Assembly (NCBI GenBank): GCA_964019135.1
Contig: OZ025249.1
Location: 8,916,039-8,980,038, forward strand
Direction: 5' to 3'
Length of the DNA: 64,000 bases
Source: Arenicola marina
Taxonomy: Eukaryota; Annelida; Polychaeta; Arenicolidae
Shown here: one piece after another, positions 34,810 to 47,912 of the stretch
Layout: each line of letters begins with the position of its first letter
Position numbering within the stretch: the stretch's first letter is position 1
Notes under the pieces: model-generated
Seen by the model: the letters and a program-made list of their open reading frames with translations, nothing else
The model's database searches: none
What the model was told of the DNA's origin: nothing
Program-made: the position numbers and the translations under genes

Positions 34810-35682
34810 ATGCCTTGTTCAAGAGTCCCTGGTCTATGGTACAATCTAGATGTTGTATGTAAGTTTAAGTTCTTGAAATTTTGGTGCAGTCTATTGGTAA
34901 TGGATGAGAGTCGGTTGCCGAAGGCTTGTTATCATATGATGTATACACTCGATGGGATTGGCAGAAGATCCTGGGCGACCGAGGTCAAAGACTTAATGTT
35001 TAGGCTAGGATTCGGGTATTGTTGCATTGTTCACGATGTCGGAAACACAGAAGCATTTTTAAGCGAAGCAAAGCATAGACTTAGGGACATCGGCCAGCAA
35101 GAGTGGTACTCGTAGAATTTAAATCTGTTATTGAAATTAAGTGTTACTTAAATTGTGTGAGTATTGTAAAGCACAGAATCGCGTTGTCGAGATTTAGATG
35201 CAGTGTACATAAACTAGCGATTGAAGGCATATAAGCGATTGAAGGCATATAAATGTACCACCAGAGTTAAGAGTTTGTAAATACTGTGAAAAGCACGGGG
35301 AATACCTAGTAGAAGACGAATGCCACTTTTTACTGATATGCTCACTATCAATCAATCTATGCGCCAGATGTATCTTCCGCATTTTGTCTTAGAAATTCTG
35401 AGCCAAGATAATTTTATTTCAACTATGGCTTCAACAGATAGTCAAAAAAAAAAGAGAAGAAATTAGCAGCATTTATATATTTAGCCTCCATTTTACGCGA
35501 AATAACCTTTTCGCAGCTTTAAATTTCAATTTGAATATTCAAATGCGCAGCGTGTCGACATCTATGACTATGAAGGTATTCTGTATTATTTTCGTTAATT
35601 TGTTTAAAAATCCTGTGTGAACTGTTCTTGCACCATTGGCGTTGCGCCTACAGTACGGAAATAAACTTCATTCTTCTTCATA
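34810..35682 (+). mobile_element. Decayed non-LTR retrotransposon 3' end (second copy)
   Basis: Duplicate of 23533-24405 with the same frame breaks and stops. The breaks therefore predate the segmental duplication. Confidence 0.6.
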
Positions 35683-37197
35683 CATGATACAAATTAGCGA
35701 TTTCCCGATTCACGGTTATTTAATATTAAAGTAACAAGTTTACGATTAATGAAAATCCTTGATCACGACGGTCGTCTAATACCCCATTCCCAGTTCACGA
35801 AGAATTATTTGCCTCATTCCCAGACCACGGTCGAATGTCATTACTGAGGAACGAAAATACCCCTTGCCCACCGCCCCCCCCCCCCCCCCACCCCCTTTAT
35901 GGCTGGCGAAGGTCCCCGGAAGGAGCGTCATCTTGAAGACATTGACGTCATCGGTGGATTTCCCAAGCGGGATCCATGTGTTATAAGGTGGCGGGGTGGT
36001 GGGGTTAGGAGTCCTTCTCATTCTTATTAGAGTTCAAAAGGACATATTCGACCCAATATTGAAGTACAAGACATATAAGTATGCCAGTGTTAGTTTTTAT
36101 TGCGGCTTCCAGGAAATAGAATATTGACACAACTGAAGGGCGATATATACACATCTCTTCGCTGCAATCATCCTTTGTTATTTACTTCGCTCCGGCTTTC
36201 AAAATATGTTCGCTGCGACAGTTGGAAGATGATGAAGACATAACCCGGCTATCGATGGACGGTCCACGTCAACACATCATGGTTGACGACAATGAAGGCG
36301 TTGGGGTGTAAGGAATGGTGAACCGACCGTCAGTGTTAACATTAACATAAACACACTGTTTCCGGGACGTAACTGTGGGGACGTCGAGGACTGATGCTTC
36401 AGGGAAGAATGCCGTGGTAGTTTACGCACATGGAGGGAGTGAGGTCCGACACAACAGGGCAAGGGCTCGGCACTAAATCAGAGCCAAAGGTGACGACGCA
36501 CAACGGTCGGTCCGCCGCCGACGATCAGGGGTGGGAGGGAAAAGGGAGGGGGGGGGGAGGGGGTGAAGGGAAAGGAGGAGGGCCCTGGAGTGGAACGGGA
36601 TGGGGGGGGGAGGTTAAAGGGGAAGGAGAAGGGAGATGGAGGGGAAGGGGAAAGGTGGTGGAAGGATGGGTAGGGTACGCCATCACGCCACTGCCACGGA
36701 CCCCCAGCGTGGCCACGGCATGGTGCTTTCGGGTTGGCCGGGGAACTAGTGGAAGATACCGAGTCTCAGGTTCTCTATTTGGCATGTGCCACCCCTCCTC
36801 CCTGCCCCCCTACCCTTCTCTGCATCTACCGTTATTGCATTAGCTCGATATCTGATTTTAAAAATAGCATCACCAATACTAATTTACGGAAGAGGATATT
36901 AGAGGAACGCCCAAGCGAAGAAATATATGACAACGGTTGAGTGTAAAGAATAAAGCTGGTCTTCTAGGACGACACACATATTAAGTCCATTCTTGGTGGT
37001 CTTCATGGCTGGGGCATTCCATTATCTTGTGTGTGCTAGTGCACCAGTAACAATCGCGTCCACTCCGATGGTAACAATGTGAACAAAATGACGCAATACC
37101 GTTGGCGTCATAGCATTGTTCAGTTCGAATAAACTTATGGGTGGGTATTCATGTCATTATGCAAACGAACTCCTCTGGTAGAACAGAGACTGCTGTT

Positions 37198-39971
37198 ACA
37201 TGAGTGTACCAGCGGCATGTATAATAGACCTGGGACTGGTGTGTTACATGGCTGTACCAGCGGTCTGTACCATAGACCAGAGAATGCGGTGTTACATGGC
37301 TGTACCAGCGGTCTGTACCATAGACCTGGGACTGGTGTGTTACATGGCTGTACCAGCGGTCTGTACCATAGACCTGGGACTGGTGTATTACATGGCTGTA
37401 CCAGCGGTCTGTACCCTAGACCTGGGACTGGTGTGTTACATGACTGTACCAGCGGCATGTACCATAGACCTGGGACTGCTGTGTTACATGGCTGTACCAG
37501 CGGCATGTACCATAGACCTGGGACTGGTGTGTTACATGACTGTACCAGCGGCATGTACCATAGACCTGGGACTGGTGTATTACATGACTGTACCAGCGGT
37601 CTGTACCATAGACCAGAGAATGCGGTGTTACATGACTGTACCAGCGGTCTGTATCATAGACCTGGGACTGGTGTGTTACATGGCTGTACCAGCGGCATGT
37701 ACCATAGACCTGGGACTGGTGTGTTACATGACTGTACCAGCGGCATGTACCATAGACCTGGGACTGGTGTATTACATGACTGTACCAGCGGTCTGTACTA
37801 TAGACCAGAGAATGCGGTGTTACATGACTGTACCAGCGGTCTGTACCATAGACCTGGGACTGGTGTGTTACATGGCTGTACCAGCGGTCTGTACCCTAGA
37901 CCTGGGACTGGTGTGTTACATGACTGTACCAGCGGCATGTACCATAGACCTGGGACTGGTGTGTTACATGACTGTACCAGCGGCATGTACCATAGACCTG
38001 GGACTGGTGTGTTACATGACTGTACCAGCGGTCTGTACCATAGACCTGCGACCATTGTGTTACATGACTGTACCAGCGGTATGTACCATAGACCTGGGAC
38101 TGGTGTGTTACATGACTATACCAGCGGTCTGTACCCTAGACCTGGGACTGGTGTGTTACATGACTGTACCAGCGGCATGTACCATAGACCTGGGACTGGT
38201 GTGTTACATGTCTGTACCAGCGGCATGTACCATAGACCTGGGACTGCTGTGTTACATGACTGTACCAGCCGCATGTACCATAGACCTGGGACTGCTGTGT
38301 TACATGGCTGTACCAGTGGTATGTACCATAGACCTAGGACTGGTGTGTTGCATGACTGTACCAGCGGCATGTACCATAGACCTGGGACTGGTGTGTTACA
38401 TGGCTGTACCAGCGGCATGTACCATAGACCTGGGACTGGTGTGTTACATGACTGTACCAGCGGCATGTACCATAGACCTAGGACTGGTGTGTTACATGAC
38501 TGTACCAGCGGCATGTACCATAGACCTGGGACTGGTGTGTTACATGGCTGTACCAGCGGCATGTACCATAGACCTGGGACTGCTGTGTTACATGACTGTA
38601 CCAGCCGCATGTACCATAGACCTGGGACTGCTGTGTTACATGGCTGTACCAGCGGTATGTACCATAGACCTAGGACTGGTGTGTTGCATGACTGTACCAG
38701 CGGCATGTACCATAGACCTAGGACTGGTGTGTTACATGACTGTACCAGCGGCATGTACCCTAGACCTGGGACTGGTGTGTTACATGACTGTACCAGCGGC
38801 ATGTACCATAGACCTGGGACTGGTGTGTTACATGTCTGTAACAGCGGCATGTACCATAGACCTGGGACGGGTGTGTTACATGACTGTACCAACCGCATGT
38901 ACCATAGACCTGGGACTGCTGTGTTACATGGCTGTACCAGCGGTATGTACCATAGACCTAGGACTGGTGTGTTGCATGACTGTACCAGCGGCATGTACCA
39001 TAGACCTGGGACTGGTGTGTTACATGGCTGTACCAGCGGCATGTACCATAGACCTGGGACTGCTGTGTTACATGACTGTACCAGCCGCATGTACCATAGA
39101 CCTGGGACTGCTGTGTTACATGGCTGTACCAGCGGTATGTACCATAGACCTAGGACTGGTGTGTTGCATGACTGTACCAGCGGCATGTACCATAGACCTA
39201 GGACTGGTGTGTTACATGACTGTACCAGCGGCATGTACCATAGACCTGGGACTGTTGTGTTACATGACTGTACCAGCGGCATGTACCATAGACCTGCGAC
39301 TGGTGTGTTACATGACTGTACCTGCGGTATGTACCATAGACCAGGGACTGTTGTGTTACATGACTGTACCAGCGGTATGCACCATAGACCTGGGACTGGT
39401 GTGTTACATGACTGTACCAGCGGTATGTACCATAGACCTGGGACTGGTGTTACATGACTGTACCAGCGGTATGTACCATAGACCTAGGACTGGTGTTACA
39501 TGACTGTACCAGCGGTCTGTACCATGGACCTGCGACCATTGTGTTACATGACTGTACCAGCGGTATGTACCATAGACCTGGGACTGGTGTGTTACATGAC
39601 TGTACCAGCGGTCTGTACCATAGACCAGGGACTGGTGTGTTACATGGCTGTACCAGCGGCATGTACCATAGACCTGGGACTGGTGTGTTACATGGCTGTA
39701 CCAGCGGCATGTACCATAGACCTGGGACTGGTGTGTTACATGACTGTACCAGCGGTCTGTACCATAGACCAGGGACTGGTGTGTTACATGACTGTACCAG
39801 CGGCATGTACCAGAGACCTGGGACTGGTGTGTTACATGACTGTACCAGCGGTATGTACCAGAGACCTGGGACTGGTGTGTTACATGACTGTACCAGCGGT
39901 ATGTACCATAGACCAGGGACTGCTGTGTTACATGGCTGTACCAGCGGTATGTACCAGAGACCAGGACCTGG
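37198..39971. repeat. 48-bp minisatellite, about 58 units (second copy)
   Basis: Same unit and flanks as the first copy but about 16 units shorter, with a different order of variants. Open frames up to about 770 codons are by-products of the repeat length. Confidence 0.95.
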
Positions 39972-40413
39972 TACCCATTGACCAACAGTGTATCATACGC
40001 TGGAACCTTACTCGCGGCAGTTTATACCGCAGTCGAAGCACAGATGGTAATCAGCCATGGAAGACGAGACATATTTCTAGGTTTGCCGTTAATGTAGGCA
40101 CCATAGCCCGGAGCCCGACCCCCTCCCCCTCCCTCAGCCAGTCGGCATTCGCAGCCAAAGTCAGCCAAGGTTCATCGGGGTCATTTAGTGGGCTGGGGTC
40201 ACCATCACCCCCCTGCCCCCCCCCCACCCCTCCACTCCTCCCCTGCCCCTGATTGGTGCACGCGCCCTTGGCTGCGAGCGTCAGTCGGGCGTGGCTGATG
40301 GTCGCTGTTGTGATGACTATTTCATGGCCTGATGAGCCCCATGCCATTGGCAGGTCCTTGGCACTCTCTCCCGTGACCCGTCCATGCCGCCATATCATGG
40401 CGGATATAGGGCG

Positions 40414-40658
40414 CAGTGGCGGATCTAGTGGGGGGGGGGGTTAGGGGGCTTGCAACTCCCCCCTTGGAAACCAGAACATACAACATACATGTTAACATAC
40501 ATGTTAAAGTCCCAAGTCTTCAGAGAGCACCCACCCCCCTTGGGAAACTGAACATACACTGTTAAAGTCGGCTTCTCCGAGCACGCCCCCCCCCCCTCGG
40601 TCGGAAGTTTTCAGAGAGCACCCCCGCCGCCCCTTGGCAAATTCCTAGATCCGCGATG
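40414..40658. mobile_element. 245-bp hAT-like MITE with 5-bp target-site duplication (second copy)
   Basis: Same termini and the same GGGCG duplication (40409-40413 and 40659-40663) as the 29901 element, with a longer interior containing two TCAGAGAGCACC blocks. Confidence 0.75.
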
Positions 40659-40689
40659 GGGCGCCGCTACCGCGATATGCCTTCGGCGG

Positions 40690-42130
40690 AGTAGGTAGAC
40701 ATCGCTCCGACCTCCTGTCGTTCGTTTCTCCCTGTTTCTTTGTCTCTCCCATTCTAGATCCGCTTTGCCCACTCTTTTTTCGCTCTACTTCGGCCTCTCT
40801 CGTTGACCCTCTACTTTCTCTCCTCTTCTCCCTCTGCCTTTCTCCTCTTTCCTTCTCCTTCTGCCTTTGCCTCTCCTCTCCCCTTCTACCTCTGTCTTTG
40901 CCGTTCCTTCTCCCTCTGTTTTTGCCTCTCCCCTTCTCCCTCTGTCTTTGCCTTTCCTTCTCCCTCTGCCTTTGCCTCTCCCATTCTCGATCCGCTTTGC
41001 CCACTCTTTTTTCCCTCTACTTCGGCCTCTCTCGTTGACCCTCTACTTTCTCCTCCCCTTTCTCCCTCTGCCTTTGCCTCTCCTCTCCCCTTCTACCTCT
41101 GTCTTCGCCTTTCCTTCTCCATCTGTCTTTGCCTCTCCCCTTCCCCCTCTGTCTTTGCCTTTCCTTCTCCCTCTGTCTTTGCCTCTCCCCTTCTCCTTCT
41201 GTCTTTGCCTGTCCTTCTCCCTCTGCCTTTGCCTCTCCCCTTCTCCCTCTGTCTTTGCCTTTCCTTCTCCCTCTGCCTTTGCCTCTCCCATTCTCGATCC
41301 GCTTTGCCCACTCTTTTTTCCCTCTACTTCGGCCTCTCTCGTTGACCCTCTACTTTCTCCTCCCCTTTCTCCCTCTGCCTTTGCCTCTCCTCTCCCCTTC
41401 TACCTCTGTCTTCGCCTTTCCTTCTCCATCTGTCTTTGCCTCTCCCCTTCCCCCTCTGTCTTTGTCTTTCCTTCTCCCTCTGCCTTTGCCCCTCCCCTTC
41501 TACCTCTGTCTTTGCCTTACCTTCTCCCTCTGCCTTTGCCTCCCCCCTTCTCCCTCTGCCTTTGCCTCTCCCCTTCACCCTCTGTCTTTGCCTTTCCTTC
41601 TCCCTCTGCCTTTGCCTCTCCCCTTCTCCCTCTGTCTTTGCCTTTCCTTCTCTCTCTGTCTTTGCCTCTCCCCTTGTCCCTCTGCCTTTGCCTCTTCCCT
41701 TTTCCCGCTTCCTCTCTCCTTCTTTCTCTGCTTTGACCTCCTCCCTTCTCCCCTGCTTTAGTCTCCCCTTCACCACCTACCTGTACACCTCCCTTCTTCC
41801 CCTTTCTTTGCCTCTCACCATACCCCCTGCCTTAGCTTCTCCCTTTCCTCCTTTGCTTTTTGCCTTTCCACTTCTCCATCTGTTTTTGCCTCAGTCTCCT
41901 CTTCTCCATATGTGCCTCTCCCTTTCTCCCTCTGTGCCTCTGCCCTAGTCTCTCCCTGCCATTTCCTCACCCCTTCGCCCCCTGGCTTTACCTCTCCCCT
42001 TCTCACTCTGCCTTTGTCTCTCCCCTTCCCTATTTGGCTCTCCGCTCACCCCTCATTTCACCCTCTCTGTCTGGTCTCTTTCTCTGGCTCTCTCTGTCTC
42101 TTTCTCTCCTGAATCTCTTTATCCCTCTCA
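40690..42130. repeat. Pyrimidine-rich satellite with higher-order structure
   Basis: A basic period of about 50 bp is built from two similar halves (CTTTGCCTCTCCCCTTCTCC and CTTTGCCTTTCCTTCTCCC). A longer block starting with GATCCGCTTTGCCCACTC recurs at about 40757, 40989 and 41296. The array decays after 41.7 kb. Long open frames (Leu/Pro/Ser-rich on +, Lys/Arg/Glu-rich on -) are compositional. Confidence 0.9.
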
Positions 42131-45100
42131 AGCTTCTCTCCTGTCTATCTTTGTGTCTCATTTCGCAGTAAAGCCGGAGGGTGGTGAAGTTAGATAGGTC
42201 GATAATAAGCAATGTAGAGGGAGGGTATCTGGTACGGGATCCGGTGACTATCTGCAAGAGGCCGGCGTGGGTGTGGGGGTGTGAGTGACTGGGTGGTTGG
42301 TGGGCTGGCGGGCTGGTTGGAGGGCTGCATGGCCGGCTCACCGGCTGCTTGGTTGGTTGGTTGGTAGGCAGCAGGAAGCAGCGGGACTGCCAGACCAGCC
42401 GACGTGCTTCTCCACTCGACTCGACAACGGCTGTTGCTTGCTCAATGTTCGCTTGCAGCTTGATCCCATTGCAAATGCATGCTGGCTTGTGTCGACCACA
42501 AGTTCTGCAGTAGGCATAATAATGCGGCAGCGCCGGTCCACGTCGGCTCGCTACTAAGTCAGTGCTAAAAGATGTCACGCTTGCAATCAATACAGTTATT
42601 GTCCTGTGAAGGTCTGTGGAAGTGAGGAGACCGCTTACTGCGCGTGTGAGGTAGTGTGACGTGGCGTGGTCTGGCGTGGTGTGGGTGGGCGCACCCAGGC
42701 CAGCCCCACTACTGGCCACGCTACCCGGACCCCCCTCCCCTCCCCGCCACCACCAACCCTGCCTCGGGCGGCAGAGGGGTATTCGCGGCTGGCTGGCATC
42801 TAGGGCACAGGGGTTTCGGCTTCCGTTCGGGATGGCGGCGGTCTGTAGAGAGCTTCACCGTCCAGCGAGTTGATGGGGAACGACGACGGAAGAACGCGCG
42901 CGGATTTGTGTTGGCAGACGACACTTAGCACGCGCTTGCTTCACGCGACTGTCACTAAGTACCAGTATAACCTTTAGCGGCCCTAACCTATGAAGAGGCT
43001 GTTTCCCGTACATGCCGAGGATTAAAGTCGTGTTGCGCAGTTCGTCGGATATGTAAAAACTCTTTTTTAACACCTGTTTGTTCCACCTACGGCACATGAA
43101 TCAGAAGGTAGGTATAACAGTGTTCGGCAAACTCATGCTTTAATTCAGACTTCGCTGCATGTCTTGCAGTCGCCCCCTGCACTACATTCCTGCATTCTTG
43201 CTCCTTCTCACTGCCTTCCTAATCTCCCCATCTGTTGGCGTCCAGCTGGAGTGAGGCTGTTGTTGACTACGCCATTAGCACATTTAGGGTTTGTAGAAAA
43301 AGTCTCTGACGTCTGTTCCTTACAGACCCCCCTATATTTATCTGCTGCAACGAAGGGCGGTGTTCTAACATGCTCACAGTTATTTCGTTCAATGTTACTG
43401 GAAATGTACATGTCACTGCGTATATTGTTCTGTTATCGTCGCTGAATTATAAACGGGTTGTTGTACTTGTAAAAATGGCGAGAAAATAATTATCGCGAAA
43501 ATGGTGCCGGGACATGCCGTTATCACAGTCAGTTCGTATCATGGTAAGCCAAGGAAAGGTGGTCCCACCATTGCAGTGAGACATTATGCTGTTGTATTAG
43601 CTTTCGCACGCGATTCACGCCGGCCAAACCTCCCTGTGAAAACGGCTCCCGACCGACAGCACAGGCCAAAAAACACACGTAACAACCCAAGGTCAATACA
43701 GCAGTCTCACATTATAGACTGCGCAACAGAGGTTTTGTCAGCTGACTTTAGACGCGTGACTCACCATAAACAAACTGCTTTGATACTGATATTGACTCCC
43801 CCAACCGAAAGGCTGGACTGTTAATTCCTCCTGGATTTCTGACGGCGCATGCGCAGAGATAATCGTGACTTATTTGTAGATCTAGGTATCATGTCCTTGC
43901 CTTCCGGTTGCACGGACACGCGTAGTTACGTTCGGGGTGTTTATATAAAATGAAATCGTTAATGGCACCCCGAGAACTGCCCGGATTGCAAGTCTTTTAT
44001 TGGTTTTCACGAGTTTCATCTATATGAGTGGGACTCCAAGTCCTTCACTACGATTCTTACCCATTGCTTGGTGATTCGTCTAACAGGGAGAGCCAGCCTG
44101 TTATATTCGGTAAGCCGGGAATCAACATGATTGCGCTTTGATTTGTTCCACCCGAAATCAAAATCCTCTACTGCAGGCCGGCGATATGCCATGGTGATGA
44201 ATGCTAACGAATTGACACGATTTTCCGCCCGTGGCGCGGCCGGCAGTATTTGCTGCGGGGCTGGCGTAGGTTGCGCGATTACGTCAGGGAACCATGCTCG
44301 ATGCATTCAATAAGCGGCGTTCAAGTTATCACTGGCCCCCGCGTTTGGGAGGGACGGATCATTGCAACCAGAGGAAGGGGGGCCATGCGGTTCCCACCCC
44401 TCGTGAACTAGGAAAAAACATCAGTATAAAGTCATAACTTTGCCAGAGCGACATTTATTAGGCCGTCAATGTTGTTTTCGTTTATCGTGATGCAATATGA
44501 ATGCCTACGAATGTCTTGGAAGAAAACAAAAGCTGGCCGGGAGCCTATTCATATTGTCTTGCTCAGAGAAAACATTTTGATTCTGAGATTTGATTCAAGC
44601 GAAAAGTTCCCCCGGGCGGGGGGGGGGGGGTGGGGAATTATCTGGTCGGTGGATTCCCTGGCTTGAGGGCGGACTAAGATGTGCGTCCAAAGAGCGGGGC
44701 ATGGAATAAAGATACCCGCTTCGAGAGGATTTTGGAGGTAAAATAGCCTTTAGGATTTGGATTTAAAAGCTGGGGCTTTACCGTGGAACCCTCCCAAACC
44801 TATTCTTGTATTAAGTACCCACCACCCTCTGGGAAAAATCCCGCCTTTGCAATCAAAAGATCTCCACAAAATCGAGCGAATGTTCTGCTCTTACGGCCTA
44901 TGAACTGTAATAATGAGTAATCAGAGTACGGAATGGGGAATAGGGAAGGACGGTTGGGAAGGGGGGTTCTGGGAAGTGCTCTACACATTCCCGGGTTATC
45001 GCTAGGTCCAGTCCGACGGCGCCGTCTCTAACCAAAGAAACTTTCCCCTCTGGTGTTGCTGCCGGGGAAATGTAAAGGATTGATACTATGAACGCTAAAG

Positions 45101-45260
45101 TCAGCACAGTTCATGAGGTGTATCGCTGTTGATATCTCCGGACTAAAACGCATCATTCGCCAACCAGAACATGCGCTGGGTTAGATGGCTTAGCGTCTCC
45201 GCGTCTGAAATCATTAAGGGTATATGCAATTAATCTCAGTTTCGTTGACTGATCTGGAAA
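42131..45260. other. Single-copy region without a recognised gene
   Basis: Contains GGTTGGTTGG simple repeats near 42.3 kb. A C+G-rich stretch at 42.65-42.95 kb holds GGGATGGCGGCGG, which could mark a promoter but is followed only by a 13-codon frame. The rest shows no splice-flanked coding block I can support. Confidence 0.4.
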
Positions 45261-45372
45261 TAGTAAGCGCGAACCCCCGACCTCTGGCCCTAAGGCAGGC
45301 CTAACCGCCACCAGTCTACAAGGCGGGAGGGAGGGAGTGCGCTAACCATGTGGTTGGCCCCACCAGTCACAT
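45261..45372 (-). mobile_element. tRNA-derived SINE head
   Basis: On the minus strand an A-box-like CATGGTTAGCGCACT is followed about 60 bases later by a B-box-like GGGGGTTCGCGCTTAC. That is the layout of the tRNA-related part of a SINE. A working tRNA is unlikely: the anticodon arm region does not fold into a standard cloverleaf by eye. Confidence 0.45.
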
Positions 45373-47095
45373 GACCTTATTCATTCGTTGAAACCTCTTC
45401 CGATTGATCGACCAAAAAGTTCGCCTAGTTAAGCTTACCGACGATACCGACAAGCATAAACATCACCGCGTTATAGTAAAGAAACACAATCCCTGCTTAC
45501 TACACGCGTTTTACCATTGGCGTGGCCGCCGTGGGCTGATGGAGTGGGCCAAGAGATATGGAATCCACAAATCCTGGAACACAACTACCGCGGATCCTCG
45601 ATGTTGGGCCGTAAACAAGGGGCAACAAAGGCCCTCGACCAGAGCGTCTCGTCTCCTTTTGGTGGCCTTTCACAGGAGGGCGCAGATAGAAGTGTTGTTT
45701 ATAGGAGGCAGACGCCCTTGATGATAGACGGGAGTCAGTGGCGTATTGGTTTTCTGAGGGGTCGCTTTCACCGACTGCTTCCCTCGCTGGCTTTTTTCCC
45801 GGGATCGCAGCATCAGGGATGCCTATTTTCATTGACATGGGCAGGCCATATGCCACGAGTGGGTGAAGCTTCCCAGCTCCTCGGGTTCATCAGATATCTT
45901 TCAAAGACGGTTGAAAGAAAGACAGACAAGTAGAGAGGATTAATGGTCAGGCAGAGCGGTGTTTCTATCGGTAGGATCTGTTTTCTTTACATCCTCTCAC
46001 ATCAAATATTGTAATGGGAGTCCGTCTCAACGACATGACAAAAAACACTCCTTCCGCGCCAATATATGATTGTGGTTCTTTTAATGCGACATTTTTTTTA
46101 CACCACCAGTTGAAGTGGGATCTGCATTCCCTATTTCTGTTGTCTGTGGACAGTTGTTGTCTCCTCGTTAATGGAGTAAATCAATAACAGCAGACTCAAT
46201 CTAAACACCTGAATCATTTAGAAGTGTTGGCTTTCCAAACCACGTCGTAACTGAACATAATAAGTGTTGCCACAATGAAACGCATCCGAGGTAACAATTT
46301 CTTTCTTGGACGTATTTTTCCATCATATTTTCCCGCCAATTTGTTGCCTCGCGGCAATAAAAACAACCATTTACTGTGGCCAAATATCCTCCGATTGTCT
46401 GCACGAACGCCACGCCAAGGGATTATTATAAATTGATGTCCTTGCGAAGTGGGTGTCTATATCTACAGAAGACAGACGCACTTCACAGCCAAAGTTCGCA
46501 GCTGGTCTGGGAGTGTGTATGGCAGCACTAAGCTAGATCGCTTTATGCCCGGGGGGACTGGCCACTGGCAGCTCATAGAAAAGTGGTGATCTCACATTGA
46601 TGGGGTCCTGTTGGGCTAAAAGCATTTGGTGTGTGGAACACTGGGGAAAGACGGCAGACTGTATGCCGCCGGCCATCAAGTCCTTGATTGTAATTGAAAA
46701 CTTGACCTGGCCGTCGAAGGGGCTGACCCTAAACTGGAGACAATTTAGTCTCCATCCGACTGGTGGTACAGAGGGCCTGCAGTGTAAAAGGCCGCGCTTT
46801 AAACTGATGGGGTTTCGTGGTATCTAGTAGATGGGACATTAAAGAGAGCACATGTGGCATAGAAAAATGGAAAGTTCAAGGGTTCACTAACCCCCAGCCA
46901 ACACTCGGCCACCCCGGGGCCCGTCCCCCGGCCCCCGGCCAACGGCCCCCGGCCCCCGACCCCCGGCCCCCATCTACACCCCCGTCCGTCTCCGCGCCCG
47001 CCGGGGTCGATATCTCGGGTTAACGCACGATCGTCGAAGGACTCTGGTGAGACCGGAAACACGGCCGGTCCAGTAATCCATCCGGCTTCCGGTCT
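45373..47095. other. Region without a recognised gene
   Basis: Overlapping open frames of 118-138 codons on both strands near 45.5-45.9 kb have no recognisable domain and no clear splice sites. A CCCCCGGCCCCCGGCC-type simple repeat lies at 46.91-46.98 kb. Confidence 0.4.
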
Positions 47096-47111
47096 TGTTT
47101 TGAACAATATC

Positions 47112-47912
47112 CGCCGTGATCCTCTCTGGCGTTACACTACACTGTCTCTCGTCTGCCGGCCATTGTTTGTGCCCGTGCCCCTTGAAAAGTCCTCCCGGTC
47201 TCTCTGGTGTTACACTACACTGTCTCTCGTCTGCCCGTCACGGTTTGTGCCCGTGCCCCTTGAAGAGTCTTCTCTATCTCTCTGGCGTTACACTACACTG
47301 TCTCTCGTCTGCCGGACATTGTTTGTGCCCGTGCCCCTTGAAGAGTCTTCCCTATCTCCCTGGCGTTACACTACACTGTCTCTCGTCTGCCCGCCACTGT
47401 TTGTGCCCGTGCCCCTTGAAGAGTCTTCCCTATCTCTCTGGCGTTACACTACACTGTCTCTCGTCTGCCGGACATTGTTTGTGCCCGTGCCCCTTGAAGA
47501 GTCTTCCCTATCTCCCTGGCGTTACACTACACTGTCTCTCGTCTGCCGGACATTGTTTGTGCCCGTGCCCCTTGAAGAGTCTTCCCTATCTCTCTGGCGT
47601 TACACTACACTGTCTCTCGTCTGCCGGACATTGTCTGTGCCCGTGCCACTTGAAAAGTCTTCCCTATCTCCCTGGGGTTACACTACACTGTCTCTCGTCT
47701 GCCGGACATTGTCTGTGCCCGTGCCACTTGAAAAGTCTTCCCTATCTCCCTGGCGTTACACTACACTGTCTCTCGTCTGCCGGACATTGTTTGTGCCCGT
47801 GCCCCTTGAAGAGTCTTCCCTATCTCTCTGGCGTTACACTACACTGTCTCTCGTCTGCCGTCCATTGTTTGTGCCCGTGCCACTTGAAAAGTCTTCCCTA
47901 TCTCTCTGGCGC
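47112..47912. repeat. 78-bp minisatellite, about 10 units
   Basis: Unit: CTCTGGCGTTACACTACACT, GTCTCTCGTCTGCCGGACAT, TGTTTGTGCCCGTGCCCCTT, then GAAGAGTCTTCCCTATCT. A length of 26 codons keeps frames open for more than 270 codons, one of which runs into the orphan exon at 48225 by chance phase. Confidence 0.92.

Larger units (their letters stand above)
30378..40982. repeat. Second copy of the tandem segmental duplication (10,605 bp)
   Basis: Begins with the same GAAGTACATGGCC as 19104. It ends inside the pyrimidine satellite, which then continues into single-copy flank. Offsets to the first copy run from 11,274 to 11,279 before the 48-bp array and drop to about 10,515 after it. Confidence 0.95.

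Noticed and set aside
37151..39503. Two + frames of about 768 codons and a 388-codon minus frame
   Set aside because: Same 48-bp repeat in the second duplicate. Frames switch at 46-bp units, which a real protein would not tolerate.
40803..41948. Leu/Pro/Ser-rich + frames and Lys/Arg/Glu-rich minus frames
   Set aside because: Compositional frames of the pyrimidine satellite.
42030..42719. 229-codon minus frame with a Cys-containing stretch (YCRTCGRHKPACIC)
   Set aside because: It overlaps simple GGTTGG repeats and the satellite edge, has no splice or promoter support, and the Cys pattern matches no domain I can name.
45500..45933. 138-codon + and 118-codon minus overlapping frames
   Set aside because: Mutually overlapping, with no domain and no splice sites.
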